From assembly GCA_013397935.1 (NCBI GenBank), contig VZRN01004204.1, positions 1,986,705-2,050,704 of the forward strand: 64,000 nucleotides of DNA, in the 5' to 3' direction. The stretch comes from Dasyornis broadbenti (taxonomy: Eukaryota > Chordata > Aves > Passeriformes > Dasyornithidae). A program made the translations under genes and the position numbers. The notes beneath the pieces were generated by a model, which saw only the letters and a list, made by a program, of their open reading frames with translations, ran no database searches and had not been told where the DNA came from. This document shows, piece after piece, positions 1 through 13,200 of the stretch (position 1 is its first letter; each line of letters opens with the position of its first letter).

Positions 1-3000
1 ATCTCATTACTATTCTTGTCAGGCCAGACATGAAATAAAAGCAGTGACACTTTTTCCCCCCAACACAGTCTGTTGTGGGTGCAAGTCAGATCTGATAGTT
101 ACCAACAAGAGAAAATGGACTCAACTGGCATCACGACAGAAATCCACAGACAGTATTTTTTCCCTTTTAATTATTAGCTTCAAAAGATAAACACTGACAT
201 TAAGGCAGGCTTAGAAGATGCAGCACAAAACCTTTATACAGACTATCACTGTGGGGACCAATTTGCAAAAATTAATACAAACTGGAGACAAAATAATAAT
301 ATTTGACAGATGCAAAGCAAAACCGTCCTGAAACAAAGGAAAAAGGACAAAAGGCTTCTTCATTCACTGCAAAGAAAGTGCATCATTAACACCATGAATC
401 ACACTGAAGTTAGTCCAGGCTCAAACAGCTCCAGCAGCTCAGCAGCCAGCACAGTGACCCAGTGTGCCATACACCTCTAATTACAGCCCCCACACGCTCC
501 AGATGTGCAGCTTTCCATGCTCTGCTCAGCGAAATGATGACATTCTGACCCACAAGGTGCATATCCCACAGTTCATGGCCCTCCTGTGTTTTCCCCGGGC
601 TGAATTGCTGGAGCACGTGAATCCACAATAGCTCCCCATTGGAAACGCCTCTTTGGCAGCTCAGAGTGAAGGGAGGCTCTGCTCCTGCCCAGACCTGGCT
701 GACGCTGGGTTACCCCACAGGCAGCTTGGCCTCAAGCTCCTTTGCTTTTTCCAGCAGTCTCAATCATCATTCCCCAAACCATTTCATGGCTGGGTCATCA
801 GAGACTGACCAGGTAAACAGGTTTATCTTGATCTGTATGTTTTACTAAGCCCGACTGGATGCAATTACACTGTGGTTGGTGGTTGCCTTGGCTGTGTGAA
901 AAGAATGAATGCCTGGCAGCAAGAGGTGAAGAGAGGGGAGGGAGCCCAGGATGGGGGAGTGAATGGCTTCATCCATAAAGCTGCAGCTGGAGCAGGATGT
1001 GTGAGCACAGCCTGGATCCTGTTTTGCAAGCCCTGTGCTCAGCCATTCCTAACTCAGCATGGCAGATGAATAAAGCAAGCAACACTGAAGCTATTTCCTT
1101 CTGCAGAGATTGCAAAAGGTTGGCAGCCTGATTCTCTTCAAATAACCGAGTCTATCTTTTGCACTGGGAAGCAAGGTTTCAATCTTTCTGGAATCTAGGA
1201 GTCTAAAATCCCACTAATGTTTGTGTGCCCAGTGGCAGCGGAATGAATGCAAGCTTCAGAAGAGTTTTGACATCTTTTATACTTCTTTTAGACTCCAGGG
1301 AGAAAGGCAGGGATACTCTACGGTATAATCAATATTCTACTGCTGGGAGAAGAGCATGGAGGGGCAGGTCCAAGACACCCAGAGATCATCAGAAAAGCTG
1401 GCTTCAACAGCTAGACAAGCCAGCAAACTGTGCTTTTGGACTGCTTAAATATACTCTAATATGCTACAGCAGCTAGCACAGGAACAACTCAAAGACCCCA
1501 TTTTCCTGCAGAAAGGCAATGTTTCACACCAGCAGCTGGTAAGCCAGCAGCATTTCTCCCTACTCCAGAGCACTTGAAGACAGGTTTTCTGCCTTTACTT
1601 ACAGCACAGAGCAGATCTACACAACTACCTCTGCGCCAGTTCTGGCCCTGTTTGACTTTGGGTTTCTTTTTCTAAGGGTCCTTGCAGTATCTCCCTGTTT
1701 CTGCCCTCATGTCTTCCTTAATGCACAGCCAAGAAGCAAACACACACTCATTGCCATGCTACCTTCTTCCAACATCATATTTGTGCAAGCCAGATGTGGA
1801 CTTCAGCAGGTCCATTCCCCAAACCATGCCAAATGCATGGGGAAGGATCTGAGGCGCCACAAGAATTTAACTAGGCCTGACTCAAACACCGTGACACAAT
1901 TCTGTTACGCATGAAATCCCTGTAACACTGGGCTGACTGTTGTAAGCTTCCAGTTTGTGACACTTTTCTCTATACTTTTCCTGCTGTTTCTAAATCAAGT
2001 TTCCAGATCACAGTGTGAGCTTCTGTTTAGATGCTTAGAAGGCCTTGAAGCTCTATGCCTTTTAATCTATCCCAAATTTTGGGTGGGTCGTTTCATCTGC
2101 TGTGGCTCAATATCCACCCAGTAAACACTGAAGCTGGAGTTACTTTGATATCCCACTTGTGGTGTCTGTGGCTGTTCAGCAAGTAGCCAATAAGTGACTG
2201 CATTCATTTTGCCCAACCTAGGAGAAATCCCAGCTTGAGCTTGTCAGGGATTATTAGCAGAGGTTCTAGGCATAGCTTTTGTCTTGCTTTGGTTTCAGGC
2301 TTTTAACATCTCAGTGCCACTTGGCACTTCTGTCAACTGGCTTGTACCTTCTGTGCTACAAACAAAAGAAGGTGATAATTTGAAATGTTTGCACTTAATT
2401 CATCACCTGTAACTGTTTGTGCCACCTGAAGCCTGTGCCACAGCATGGCTTCAGTTTCTCTGCTCTTGGCAAATATGAACCACATATACCCTGGAAGAAA
2501 TACCTGTGTGCGTTTCCTTTGGTGGCACAGCGTACTTTCCTAAGTGCACTCTGAGCAGTAGACAGGGGGTCCTTAACCTTTTCTTGCAGCAGCTGCAAAG
2601 CCAATATGTGCCAAGGCGGATGAGAGAACCCCGGCCCAAACAACAGCCCAGGCAAATATCAAGTGCTGAGACAGAACCTTTGTCTGAGTGCAATCTTCCC
2701 CTTTTTCCAAAACATGAGAATCCAGTGAGGAGTCACTGCATCCCACCAAACTCCCGTTTTCCCCATTCCTACACATCTAAGCCAGCCATGGATGGATCAG
2801 CCCTCAAACTTACTGTGCAAGAAATGAGCAATTAGAGTTACACCTCTAGGCTGTAAGCCCTTGGAGTTTCAGCTCTAGAAATGAAGCTGCATCCATAGGC
2901 AGGACAGACAACCTGCACATTTGGACATAGAGAGAGCCCCTGGCTTGAGGACCAGGGGACAGGAAGCCATTCTGGCAGGCAGGCTGAAGGGACTCTGGAA

Positions 3001-3617
3001 ACTTGCCTCTGGGCAGAGAGGGTACAAAAAGGAAGGACTCGAGTAAATCACATATAAAATATACAGGTTTTGGGACTTAAACAGAGATCCTGTCTGCCTG
3101 CTTACACTGTTTAGGAGCAGGAAATCTGTATCAGCACCTGCTCTGGGAAATACCTGTAACTCCACAAGAAGGAAAACCTTTATTTACTACTCAGTCAAAA
3201 ATGGCACTAAGCCCTAAGTCATTAACTGCCTACTTGCTGGTCCATGCTCACAGAACCAAAACAAACTTCCCCCTCAAATAAACTCACAAATCCACAGAGC
3301 TCCAACCCAAGTGACTAATTACTGGATCAGGTGCTGTCTGTCCTCCTAAAATGAACATAAAAATGGCATTGTGTTACCCAGCTGATGTAAGGGAACTCTA
3401 ATCTCATGTATGGCCAGGAGATCCTACTGCACACACGTCTGGTACAAATGAGTGATGTCACCACCACACTTACCTGCCAAGGCTTGCTGTAGTCACAGAA
3501 ATGGATGATTTGGATTTCCTGGAGGATGCACCTGCTTCCCTTTTTAGATTAAATATGTCATATGTTACATGCCTAAAGTTTGTGTGCCATGATTATCCCC
3601 TTTTGGGAGGTACAGTG

Positions 3618-3648
3618 ATGGTGATACCTGACAAACAGGTATCACCAT
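3618..3648. repeat. Perfect hairpin, 13-bp stem and 5-nt loop
   Basis: ATGGTGATACCTG (3618-3630), loop ACAAA, then CAGGTATCACCAT (3636-3648), an exact inverted repeat. Confidence 0.97.
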
Positions 3649-5353
3649 TTAAAAAAATCTTGAAAAGCCAAGGTTAAGGGGCACAGAAAGGTAAAATGCA
3701 TTCTCCAAAGCATCCAAGAAATTGGTAACTGTGCCAGGTTATTGCCTGTCTTCTCCCTCATGCTGCCTTTCAGCATGAATTAGCCATCTGGCCTTCCCTT
3801 TCCTTGTGCTTTGCTATGCCAGCAGAGCTCAGCTCCACCATGTGCACAGAGTTATATTTAGAGGGAAATTAGTTCAGCCCTGTCCAGCCAAGCAGGCAGG
3901 AAAAGGGGTTTTTGATGCCTTGCTCCTGCACAATAGGACAGGGACAGCAGTGCTGGCCCTAACACTCGGCATGCTCCACTTCCGTGACCTCCAGCCCTGC
4001 CAATGCCTATGCAGTCATGAGATGGAAAACAGGGCAGTACCTGATGTAAAAGCAAATTTTAAAAATGGCGAGAAAGGGCAGTGACTGTCCTATGCTTTTC
4101 CAGAGAGCTCAGGGGAAGAGGCATCTGGTCAAGCTCTCGTTGCAGCCCTCAGTGTCTAAAAGCAAACCATCCCAGCTGCTCTCTGCAGCTCTACACATTC
4201 AAAGTCTCTCTTAAACAGTAGCTGCCTGCTGGGTCTTTGCCTCACGGTATCACTACGTATCCCCCTCTGCCCTGGGAGGGTTTTCCTTTCCTTGAAATCC
4301 TGTTCTTGGGTCCTGTCACTCTCCATCTCTCTCTTAACCTATTCAGTATGAGCACATATGTCTGCAGCCTCCCTCAACTTGTTTTGCTGCCTCTGTCCAA
4401 GGCTCTGCACCCCTTGCACCTCACCCTTAATGGGGGTTGCAGCTTTGCTTTGGAACAGCAGGGATGGGGAAGGATAACAGAGCAGGTTCCTGCCAAGCCA
4501 AGCACAATGTACACAAAAGAAAGCATGTAGGTGGCAGAGTGCATTTGCAAGCCTGAGAGACTTCACAATAGAATGCCTTTTCTTCTTTCTTGTTTTCTTC
4601 TTGTTACAGGGAAATAGCAACTGGAGAGGATTCTCCAGCAAGTTTTGTATGCTGTGTTTGCTGACAGATGGATGATGTCTTGATTTTGAAACCCAAAGAC
4701 CACAAACAGCATCTGAAAGGCCTTTTTCTCCCATTATATGCAGCAATCTCCTAACTTTGAAAAACACATGCAATCAGAGAGTCAGTAGTCAGCAAGTGCC
4801 AGCTCAGATGCTGAATTACAGTCAGTGGCCCTTGCCCTTGCAGGCACCTGCCCTTCCTGCTGGTGGAGGGAGCATGCAGAACATGACTTTGGCACACCCT
4901 TGGTACCCTGCCAGGGCCCTGTGTGTGTCTGCAGAGGGTGAATTGCTAGTTTATGGATGCTAGACTCGAAACAACTCAATTCAGAGGGAAGGAGTAGTGT
5001 GATATTAACGGCATGGTGACAATTGACCCTGCTTGAGATTCATGGAACTCTCTCATTTGGATATGGGACCGGTAGTGACTGCTACTGGGTCTCTGTTCCC
5101 AGCATTCTGCCTCTTCTTCTGTTTTCCTCCTGGCTCTGAGGTGGGTTGTGAATGCTCTGGGGCAGGGTGTTCTCTGCAATCTCTGCCCAGAGATGCTGAT
5201 AGAGAGCCATTTTAATGCAACATGTGCACCTCAGTGCAAGTAGCACCTGGCCTCTTCTGAGCAGGAGGCAGGTAGTCCTGTGCCTTAACACAAGTAACAA
5301 GAAAATTTTTAAAAAATTGTCCCTGGTTCTCACTTTTGGTGCACTCTGATCAT

Positions 5354-5377
5354 CACACTATACTGATGTATAGTGTG
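5354..5377. repeat. Perfect hairpin, 10-bp stem and 4-nt loop
   Basis: CACACTATAC, loop TGAT, GTATAGTGTG, an exact inverted repeat. Confidence 0.97.
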
Positions 5378-6540
5378 TTAGCTTTGAAAGCCACAGCAGC
5401 CCAGGCTATGCAGATGGGTCTCACAGCACTAATTCAGGCTCATCTCATATCTGCCAAAGATTTGTCAAGTCCCCTTTCCCTTAATGCTTTAAAAACCTCC
5501 AAAATGAAAGAAGTAAAATGCAAAACCGCAGCAAAGTAATGAGTACAAAGGAGGATTTATCCTTTTCTTAAGCACATGCACCATCCTTTTCTCTTTCCTT
5601 TTAATCTCTCAAGCTCATCTGACTGCAAAACTCAAAAGGCTACATTAGCCTAACTTGTTCTGTTGTTTGCCTTCCTCTCCTCAATCAGCAGACATAACTT
5701 TCCTCTGGAGCAGTGAAGCTTTACAAGCTTTTGAAAAGTAATTCCTAATAAGGATAAGTGAACAGGCTGCCTTCTATTTTATCTCAGGCGGCTCCCAGGG
5801 TATCTCCAGAGGAGCTTCTGTGGGTCTGAATTCAACACAACACCATACCCTCTGCAATAACCCCTCTCAGGAGCCTGACGCAGCCCCAGGCGTGACCAGA
5901 GAGTACATGAGATCCCACAGCCTCAGATCTCATCGCTAACCCGCAAGGACCCAAAGCCATCAGTCCCCCTAAACTGTGCCTCATGAGTTTATCTCCTGTA
6001 AAAAGGGTGTTTGGCTCCTGGGGATTTCTCTCTAGAAACTCTTGCCTGTGAACAGACAATATCAATTTTTTTTATCTCTTTGTCCAAAGCTGATGCTTTT
6101 GTTCTAAAAGTGGTCAGAGAACTGCCTTAATTAATTAAAGTATATAGACCAACATTCAGGTCTTAGAAGACACTCTCTAAGTCATCTGGGTTTTTTTCTT
6201 TTGAGGGTGTCAGGCAATTTATAAACACATTTCACTTGAAAACTCAGCCAAAGATGAGTTTAAAGGGAATGCACCCCAGCTGGCTTTAAAACCTCTTCTC
6301 TGACATCTCTTGGAGTTTCTGGAGGGGTCATGCTCACGCATAATTTTTCAGATGTGTTACTTGCTCTCAAATGAAAGTATGAGGATCATCACATGACTAA
6401 TATTAGCATTGCTAATTAGATGTGCAAAGCATGATGCAGGTTCCCTGGTTCATGTCCCCTCTGCTTTCTCAGAGACCAACACAGCTCATCTGAGATGGGT
6501 AGCAGATCCCGAGTAACCAACAGTCAAGGCAACTGCCATG

Positions 6541-7220
6541 AAAAACCATTCCTGAAGATGCTTGAGACTGAGAGCTGACAGTCGAAAGCATTAATTTAGC
6601 TTTTTAATCAAAATGAAAGCAGCTTATAGGACTTTTTTTTCCTATTCAATTATGCAAGCAAGCTAATTTTTAAAAAGGATATTCGGTTACTAATGGATTT
6701 TTATTTTAAAAAAAACATACCTGTTATCACAGAACATCATTGCAGAAAGCATATCTGCAGGGTCAAATGGCATTTGAAATCTAACAAAAGCCCACTTCGA
6801 CAGTTGTTTTCGCTGAGCTCCAAACTGATTGACAAATTATTCGTTGCACACTCAGACATGTCTATCTTTCAGAAAAGAGAAGAAAGTGTAAGGTAGTCTC
6901 TGCTGATTTTTATCCCTAAACCATTTTCCTCCCCCAAAAGTCTATTGCATTCAAAGAACTCCACAAAAAGAAAAGTAATAAAATTCTACTTCTGCTGACT
7001 TGTATAAAAAAAATCCTTTTAAAAGGTTCAAATTGTGATTATAGAACTGAAATATTGCTAGCCCACAAGCAGTTGGGAAAAATACATATAAATTGCAGTT
7101 CGGTGTTTTACAACAATTATATTTTAGCTCTTAAACTGACTTGCAATCCCGACAGATTTACTGCACATTCAAATTAACATACCATAGCTGAATCTTACTA
7201 TTGCCATAACTTTTATTCAA
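6541..7220. promoter_or_regulatory. AT-rich candidate non-coding element
   Basis: Contains AGCATTAATTTAGC, TTTTTAATCAAAATG and AGCTAATTTT in a repeat-free AT-rich block. Suggestive only of a possible enhancer. Confidence 0.2.
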
Positions 7221-10200
7221 ACAGTCATATTTCTAATGGCAGCAACTATGCTTTTACTGCTGGATAATTTTTGCTAAGTAAAATAAATACCCTGTTAGAC
7301 TCAGGCTTTTGCCCATAACTCAGCTGGTAACAGTGCCACTCAGCACCAAAAGCTAAATTGCTCTTACAAAGAAGTTGTAGCATCATGTATTTCTGCTCTT
7401 TGGGGGCCGGAGGTAGTAGTAATTTAAGAGTGGAAAGAGGGCTGGGAGTTAAAACTAATATACATTCTGGCCTGGGGGCCATTGTCTACTAACATAAAAA
7501 TGAGTGATGCTTCGGGACGCCCCTGTAGGACCCCAAAGGTTATGGATCAGCTCAGCATAGTGCCACCAATTTTCCTTTTGGGTCAAATTTTGGGTGTAGG
7601 CACAATGTTGAATGTGACTGGGTTATGGCAATGCACCATGTTCCCATTGGCCAGATCCACCCCTATGATCAGCCGTGCCCACAGCTGCACTCAACCCTAG
7701 GGGTAAGGGTAAAATGCGGGGCATTGTGCCTGAGGAGGGGCAAAAGCACAAGTGTGGGGAGTGACTTCTATCATAGACCATGCACTGCTGTGAGTTTATC
7801 ACATTTAAATGTGTGCTCATTTAGTTTTCCTCTGAGCTTTTTAGGGTTTCAGCTAGCTGATGTAAGTTCTGCTCCCTGTTAAATTGTTGCTGTGTTCCTG
7901 TTCCTGACAAGCAACTTTGGCTTAAGGATTTGGCTGCTCTCAGTCTACAGACCAATAGTCTGAGAGTTTGAGATAATTCCCACAATAAAGACTCACTTTA
8001 AAAGGTATTGAGGTGCAGTTTCATGGCAATGCCAATTTATTTTTAAAAGAAAAAAAGCCCACAAAACTTTGAAAAGGATGTCACACCCATGACAAGCTGA
8101 AACCTCCTAAGGACTCAACCATGGAGTTAAAAACTAATATTACGGTTCACCTTGCCACAGTTGCAATATAGTGACACACATCGCACAAAGATTAGTGGTT
8201 TGTCATTTTGCACTGAAGTCATGGCTCACAAGGCAAAGTCTGCTCTCCTCTCCATGAACCAGCTCAGCCACAGCTCGTAGCACTTACACTCGAACAAAGT
8301 GAAGTTCAAGACCAGTATCTGAAAGGATGTATAAAGATCTCATTTGTCTCTACAAAACACATGGACTTTATATTTAAGTTAGCAAATCTAAAATGCAGGT
8401 GACTTTCAAATCTTACTGTTTAGGCACTCAAGATCTAAAATACTCAGAATCATCAGTTGTTTAACTTGATTGATATGTTCCAAATGGAGAGAGATAGCTT
8501 TGGGGTTTGGGGGTCAGGTACAAATGCATCCAGCTTCTCTATAAATATAAAATAATACTACCGTGATTTGACAGACAGTATTTCCATGCCTGCAATCAAA
8601 ATGGGCACTTCCTCAGCTACAAAGTCTTTCTTTGTCTTCACTGCTAAGAAGCATCACTTCATTACCTTGGACCAATGCTGAGAAAGGGAAATTTATTATT
8701 AAATTCAAAAGATGACTTCATTATAACCTTGCTGGTCTGTTGATAGTTCATACATAAGTCACTATACACATACATCAGCCAATCTTTACCATTTGTCAAT
8801 TTGGATGTCCCATATATCAGTACAGATAGGAGAAAAAAGTTATTATGTCCAATGTCCCTTGCTTACACAAAAGTTCATACTGAATTTGATGTTTCAAATC
8901 ACACACTTGACAATTTTATTGTTGTCAGTGATAAAGGAAAAAGCTCAAATGAAACCAGTGTCCTTTGCTGTCAAAGACAAGGGTATCTCATGTCTTGAAT
9001 GCCATCACAGGCAGGAAATTGCCTGCCCTGGTTTCAAAGAGAGATTTCTGGAAGAAGAAGGGAATGACTTCTTGACAAACCACACTCTTTTTGAAAATTG
9101 TCTGTCAATCAAGGAAACCAAATCTGTGATTAGATGTTAACTCTTTCAAGCTGTCCTAATGTTGTCCACACAGCATATTGAGGTGCTTTCTTCAGGACGA
9201 TATTTGTCAGACAGTAGCTTAGTCTCCAAAAACTAAGTTACCAAAGTTTTTTTGTTGATGCCTTCAATTTACCAAAAAACTCCTTGTCTGTTTTAGTCAC
9301 TATTTATCATCTCTCATGCCAAATGTGTTCATTCCCTCAATGTTCAAATAGCCCTTTGGTTTGATTCAGAAACTTGGGAAGAGGCAACATCATCATTCAC
9401 CGCTCGCACCAGACTTATGGAAATATGGGGTGCAAAAGCCAACTGGCAAAGGTAAAACTCTATAGCACAAGCCTGGACAACAGGAATGCTCAGCAGGAAG
9501 GCTGTGCAATAGTATCTTATCTTAAAAAAATCCCAAACCACACAGAGAAAGAGGATCCCAGCACAGGGGAATCAGATGATGCATGACTGCTGTGTGATTG
9601 CAAGAGTACATATCTGCCATAAGCAGCAGCTGGATCAGTTTTAGCAAAGCTACTCTCTGAAAATCTGCCCCTCTGTTTAGGAACCCTACAGCTCCTGTTC
9701 CCAGAGACATGGGGTTTATTATTTGTATTTGTACAGTACCTAGAGGAACAACACTAAGACTTTAACCGAGGACATCTCTGGGCATGACTTCAAAATAAAT
9801 TTAAGCACTGAAGATGGAAGCTGTGGAGTTACAGAAGAGAAAACGGGGATGTTCACAACAGCCCTTCCCTCTCCTCTGTGGGAAATCAATTAGGACTGTC
9901 CAAACTGTGTGCCAGGGAAGGTAGAAGGGAGATTTTTTTCCAAAACTGCACAAGATAATATTAGGAAATTGAAAACTTGAAGGCAGTGTAAAAAAGAGCA
10001 GCATGTCATACAGCAAAAAGTGTTAGGATGTTGCCTACAGTAAGATGCTAAAAAAGTCGAAACAAAATCAGGCAGCAGACACTTCTGCTGCACTTCAAAG
10101 CTTCAACAACAAATCCTAACAGAGTTATGTAATCTTCTGCTTCAGGATTCAAAGTAATCTCTATGATAAAATTAATATAAAGGTCAGATTAACCAGTTTC

Positions 10201-12930
10201 TGCCCACTCCTCTCTCTCCCTAGGCAACTGGGTAAAGTGTTCAGGAGACTTTCAAACTGCTGGGAGGTAACTCACTAAATCTTTTCACAGCATGCTCTGG
10301 GTCTGATTGGAAGTGGGATTTCAGCCCATGCATCATTTAGCTGCTTTTGCAATTTTTATCTGAGTTGCTCTCCACTCTGAAACCACATCTGGCAATATCT
10401 ACTAACGCTCGCTACTCATGAAAATGTGATGAATACCAGGGTTTGCCAAGGAGATTCATATTAAATCTAACAGCTTTATAATAGTCAATAACCTACCTGT
10501 CAGGTCCAAGTATTTTATAAAGACCATACTAATGGCTTTTCTCTAATATTACGATACTGAATTCCGTAGGTGGGCTGCACCATGAAAAAAGAGAATGTCA
10601 CCTTTTCTATTTTTGTAGCTAAATAAATACATATATATGCAGGGGAAATATACATTAGTTCACTGCACACTTTTGAAACATCACATCTCTCCTGACACAC
10701 ACACTGGCATTTACTCTCCTCCATGCACTTTGATTTCTGGGCTACCTCTCTGTTTCCCTCTCTGCTGAATCTGGTCTGGGACTATCTGCTACAGAAGTTG
10801 CTCTGTTTCACTCACTGTCATTAGGGGTTATGAATGCCATGGGGCCTTGATAATTTTCTACACATGCTGCACAAGCTTGGTACAACTTGGACATTCCATT
10901 TGGAATTGGAAGCCTAAATCTGGCAGGAGACGCTGCAGAAGCCAAAGTCCAGGCTGGAGCAGAAAAATAGCTGCTGAGGCCTCAGGAGACCACTTTTGCT
11001 GTGGTGGTGGATGGGTTCTGCCATTGCCCCAAAGCACATTCCTTGCTGCAGACTGGCACCTAGGGCAATGTGTGTGGCTCCTCCTGTCAAAACTGTAGTT
11101 TTTCCATGTAATAAAATCATTACTTCTGTTTTTTTGCTGATGACCACAGAGGCCTAGCCTATTTCCACCAGACACAGGGAGCATGCAAGGATGAGCACCA
11201 GCAGACAGAGAAGTTAGAGTCATATATGGAATGTGAATAGTAAAAAGAAAAAAATATAAGCGCCAGGAGCATTTTTTGATGCTGCAAAGGTGTGAGTCCT
11301 GCAACCCCCTTCTTGTTTGCTCCCTGTGGAGCTGAGCTCGTCCACATGTTTTGCAGGAATAGTGTGTTTTGAGGGGAGGAAGACTGGAGAAAGAGATGTC
11401 TTTTATTGCAAGTTGCAGCTGAGTCCTGCTAAATATTGCAGGCGATGGTCCCAAATCATGTCCCTGACTGTGACCCAATAGCTTGCCTGGCATAGGGCTC
11501 ATTTGGAATTGCAGGTGTTGAAACCAGGCAGGAATGCTAAAGGTTATGGCTCCGAGCCAACAACTAAAAGAGAAAGTGCCACCTGACCCAGCCCCTCAGG
11601 ATGCTGCCCAGAAGCTGGCAGAAGGAAGGCTGCATGTTTTTCTGTAGGCACAACGTGTGCATGCACGTATGTGAGTGTGTGCACACAGGATCCCTCTTGT
11701 CTTTCTGTGAACAGCATGAGAAACACCGAGCCTTTCAGCCATCAGTCCCAGGGATGCAGAGCTGTTCACCCCACAAGTGCTTAGGGAGGGACACGGGGAA
11801 CAGATCCCCGTCCATCTCCTGAAGCGCCCTCTCCAGCTGACAGCAAGAGGGAGATGCCTGCACAGGGAGGCTTCAAACAGAAGCAGAGAATACAGGGACT
11901 ATATACAGGCTAAAGCTCCTTTTCCACTCCTTCCTCTGAATGCAACAACATCAGGTTTAACTGAGGGCAAGCCTCCTCCTTATGATGCAGTCCTGACCCC
12001 AGAAGCAGCTGTGTCTCGATGAAAGGCAGATGTTTGCTCCAGCCAGCTGGGGTCAGTGATTCAAAACAGCTGCCCACTGCCAGCAGAGCCCATGGGAGTG
12101 AGCAGAGCAAAACCAGAGCAAACCTCCACAATGAGAAATGAGAAAAAATGTCTAATGAGGAGACTTCCCGTGGCTCCCAGCAAACCTTGTTGCTGTGCTG
12201 GGTCTGCCCTGCTTTTGGTGGAGCAGCACACTGGGTCCTGCTTCAGTCTTTAAGAGGGGGAAGTGGTCGGAGTTGATTTCCTCATTTGTTTTCCCACTCA
12301 GAAGCAAGAAGCAGATCTGTTCCGAATTCACATCATGTACCCAGCCAAACCACTGCGTGCCTTTTAGATGGATTAATCTACCTGCTCCCAGCATCGCTCT
12401 CCAATTCCCTCTCTGCCTGAGCTGCTATGTGGTATTCCTCATCATTCCACGGGAGTTGTGTTCCCATTTCCTCTCTTGTCTGAACACTCTCACTGGACTG
12501 CAGGACACAGGACAACAAAAGCAAGGAGCTGCGCTGGTGCTGGAGGCCTCTTTCCTGTTGTAGCCGGCAAGATTTGCTGGCAGCATGCTCACAGGCCACC
12601 CAGCCCTGAGCTGATCAGCATGGCACACTCCTTCCTTCTCTACTTCCAAAATGTAATGCCAAATGAGCCATCAAAACTTACAGGAAAATGTTGAATTCAT
12701 TTTGCAGCAACTGAATTTTTCCTTGTTACAACACTATATAGAGAGAATAATTATTTCTGAAAGGCCTTTTCATACTCCATGGAGTATTAAATAGGCAACA
12801 CTGGATTTCCCTCAGTTGAAATTGCTTCCTCTATCAAGGTAAATCCTGCGCTCAGCCCCCCTCCATCTCGTCTTCATTTCGCCAGCTTTAGCAGACTGTT
12901 TCTCCCTAAATGACTGAATTTGACCACTGT
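7221..12930. other. Intergenic region with no recognised gene
   Basis: Nothing recognisable as a gene or mobile element. The 214-codon minus frame at 10858-11502 has no known domain, and its overlapping frames are equally open, so it is treated as chance. Confidence 0.6.
12772..12787. repeat. Perfect 16-bp palindrome
   Basis: ATACTCCATGGAGTAT reads identically on both strands. Confidence 0.95.
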
Positions 12931-13200
12931 AACTAAATCAATCATCCATCTAGAGGTGGATAGCCGCATTTATTTATCTGGATCAGGAATGCTATAGATA
13001 ATGGATCATTAAAAATTATACTTTTCAAGCCACAGGTATCATGAGCCTGACTGGCGAGGAATGAGCTTTTAGATAAGAAAGAAGGCTTAGGAGGGTCAAT
13101 TAGGTTAAATTGGCTTGGATCATCATCCTCTGATACACAGGCTTTATTAAAGCCTGTAGTTGGAGACAATAGCTTATCTTCACTTCAGCACAATTATTTT
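12931..13200. promoter_or_regulatory. AT-rich candidate non-coding element
   Basis: A repeat-free block with GATAATGGATCATTAAAAATTA, CAATTAGGTTAAATTGG and a 10-bp inverted repeat at 13137-13157. Homeodomain-like cores are dense. A possible enhancer, not testable here. Confidence 0.2.
13137..13157. repeat. Perfect inverted repeat, 10-bp arms
   Basis: ACAGGCTTTA and TAAAGCCTGT are separated by a single T, a near-perfect 21-nt palindrome. Confidence 0.95.

Larger units (their letters stand above)
1..6540. other. Intergenic region with no recognised gene
   Basis: Only short, family-less frames. Contains inverted repeats at 3618-3648 and 5354-5377 and a strong plus-strand 3' splice-like site ending at 4609. 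Confidence 0.6.

Noticed and set aside
10858..11502. 214-codon minus-strand open frame
   Set aside because: No domain or family resemblance, Cys/His spacing irregular, other frames equally open, no splice or promoter context.
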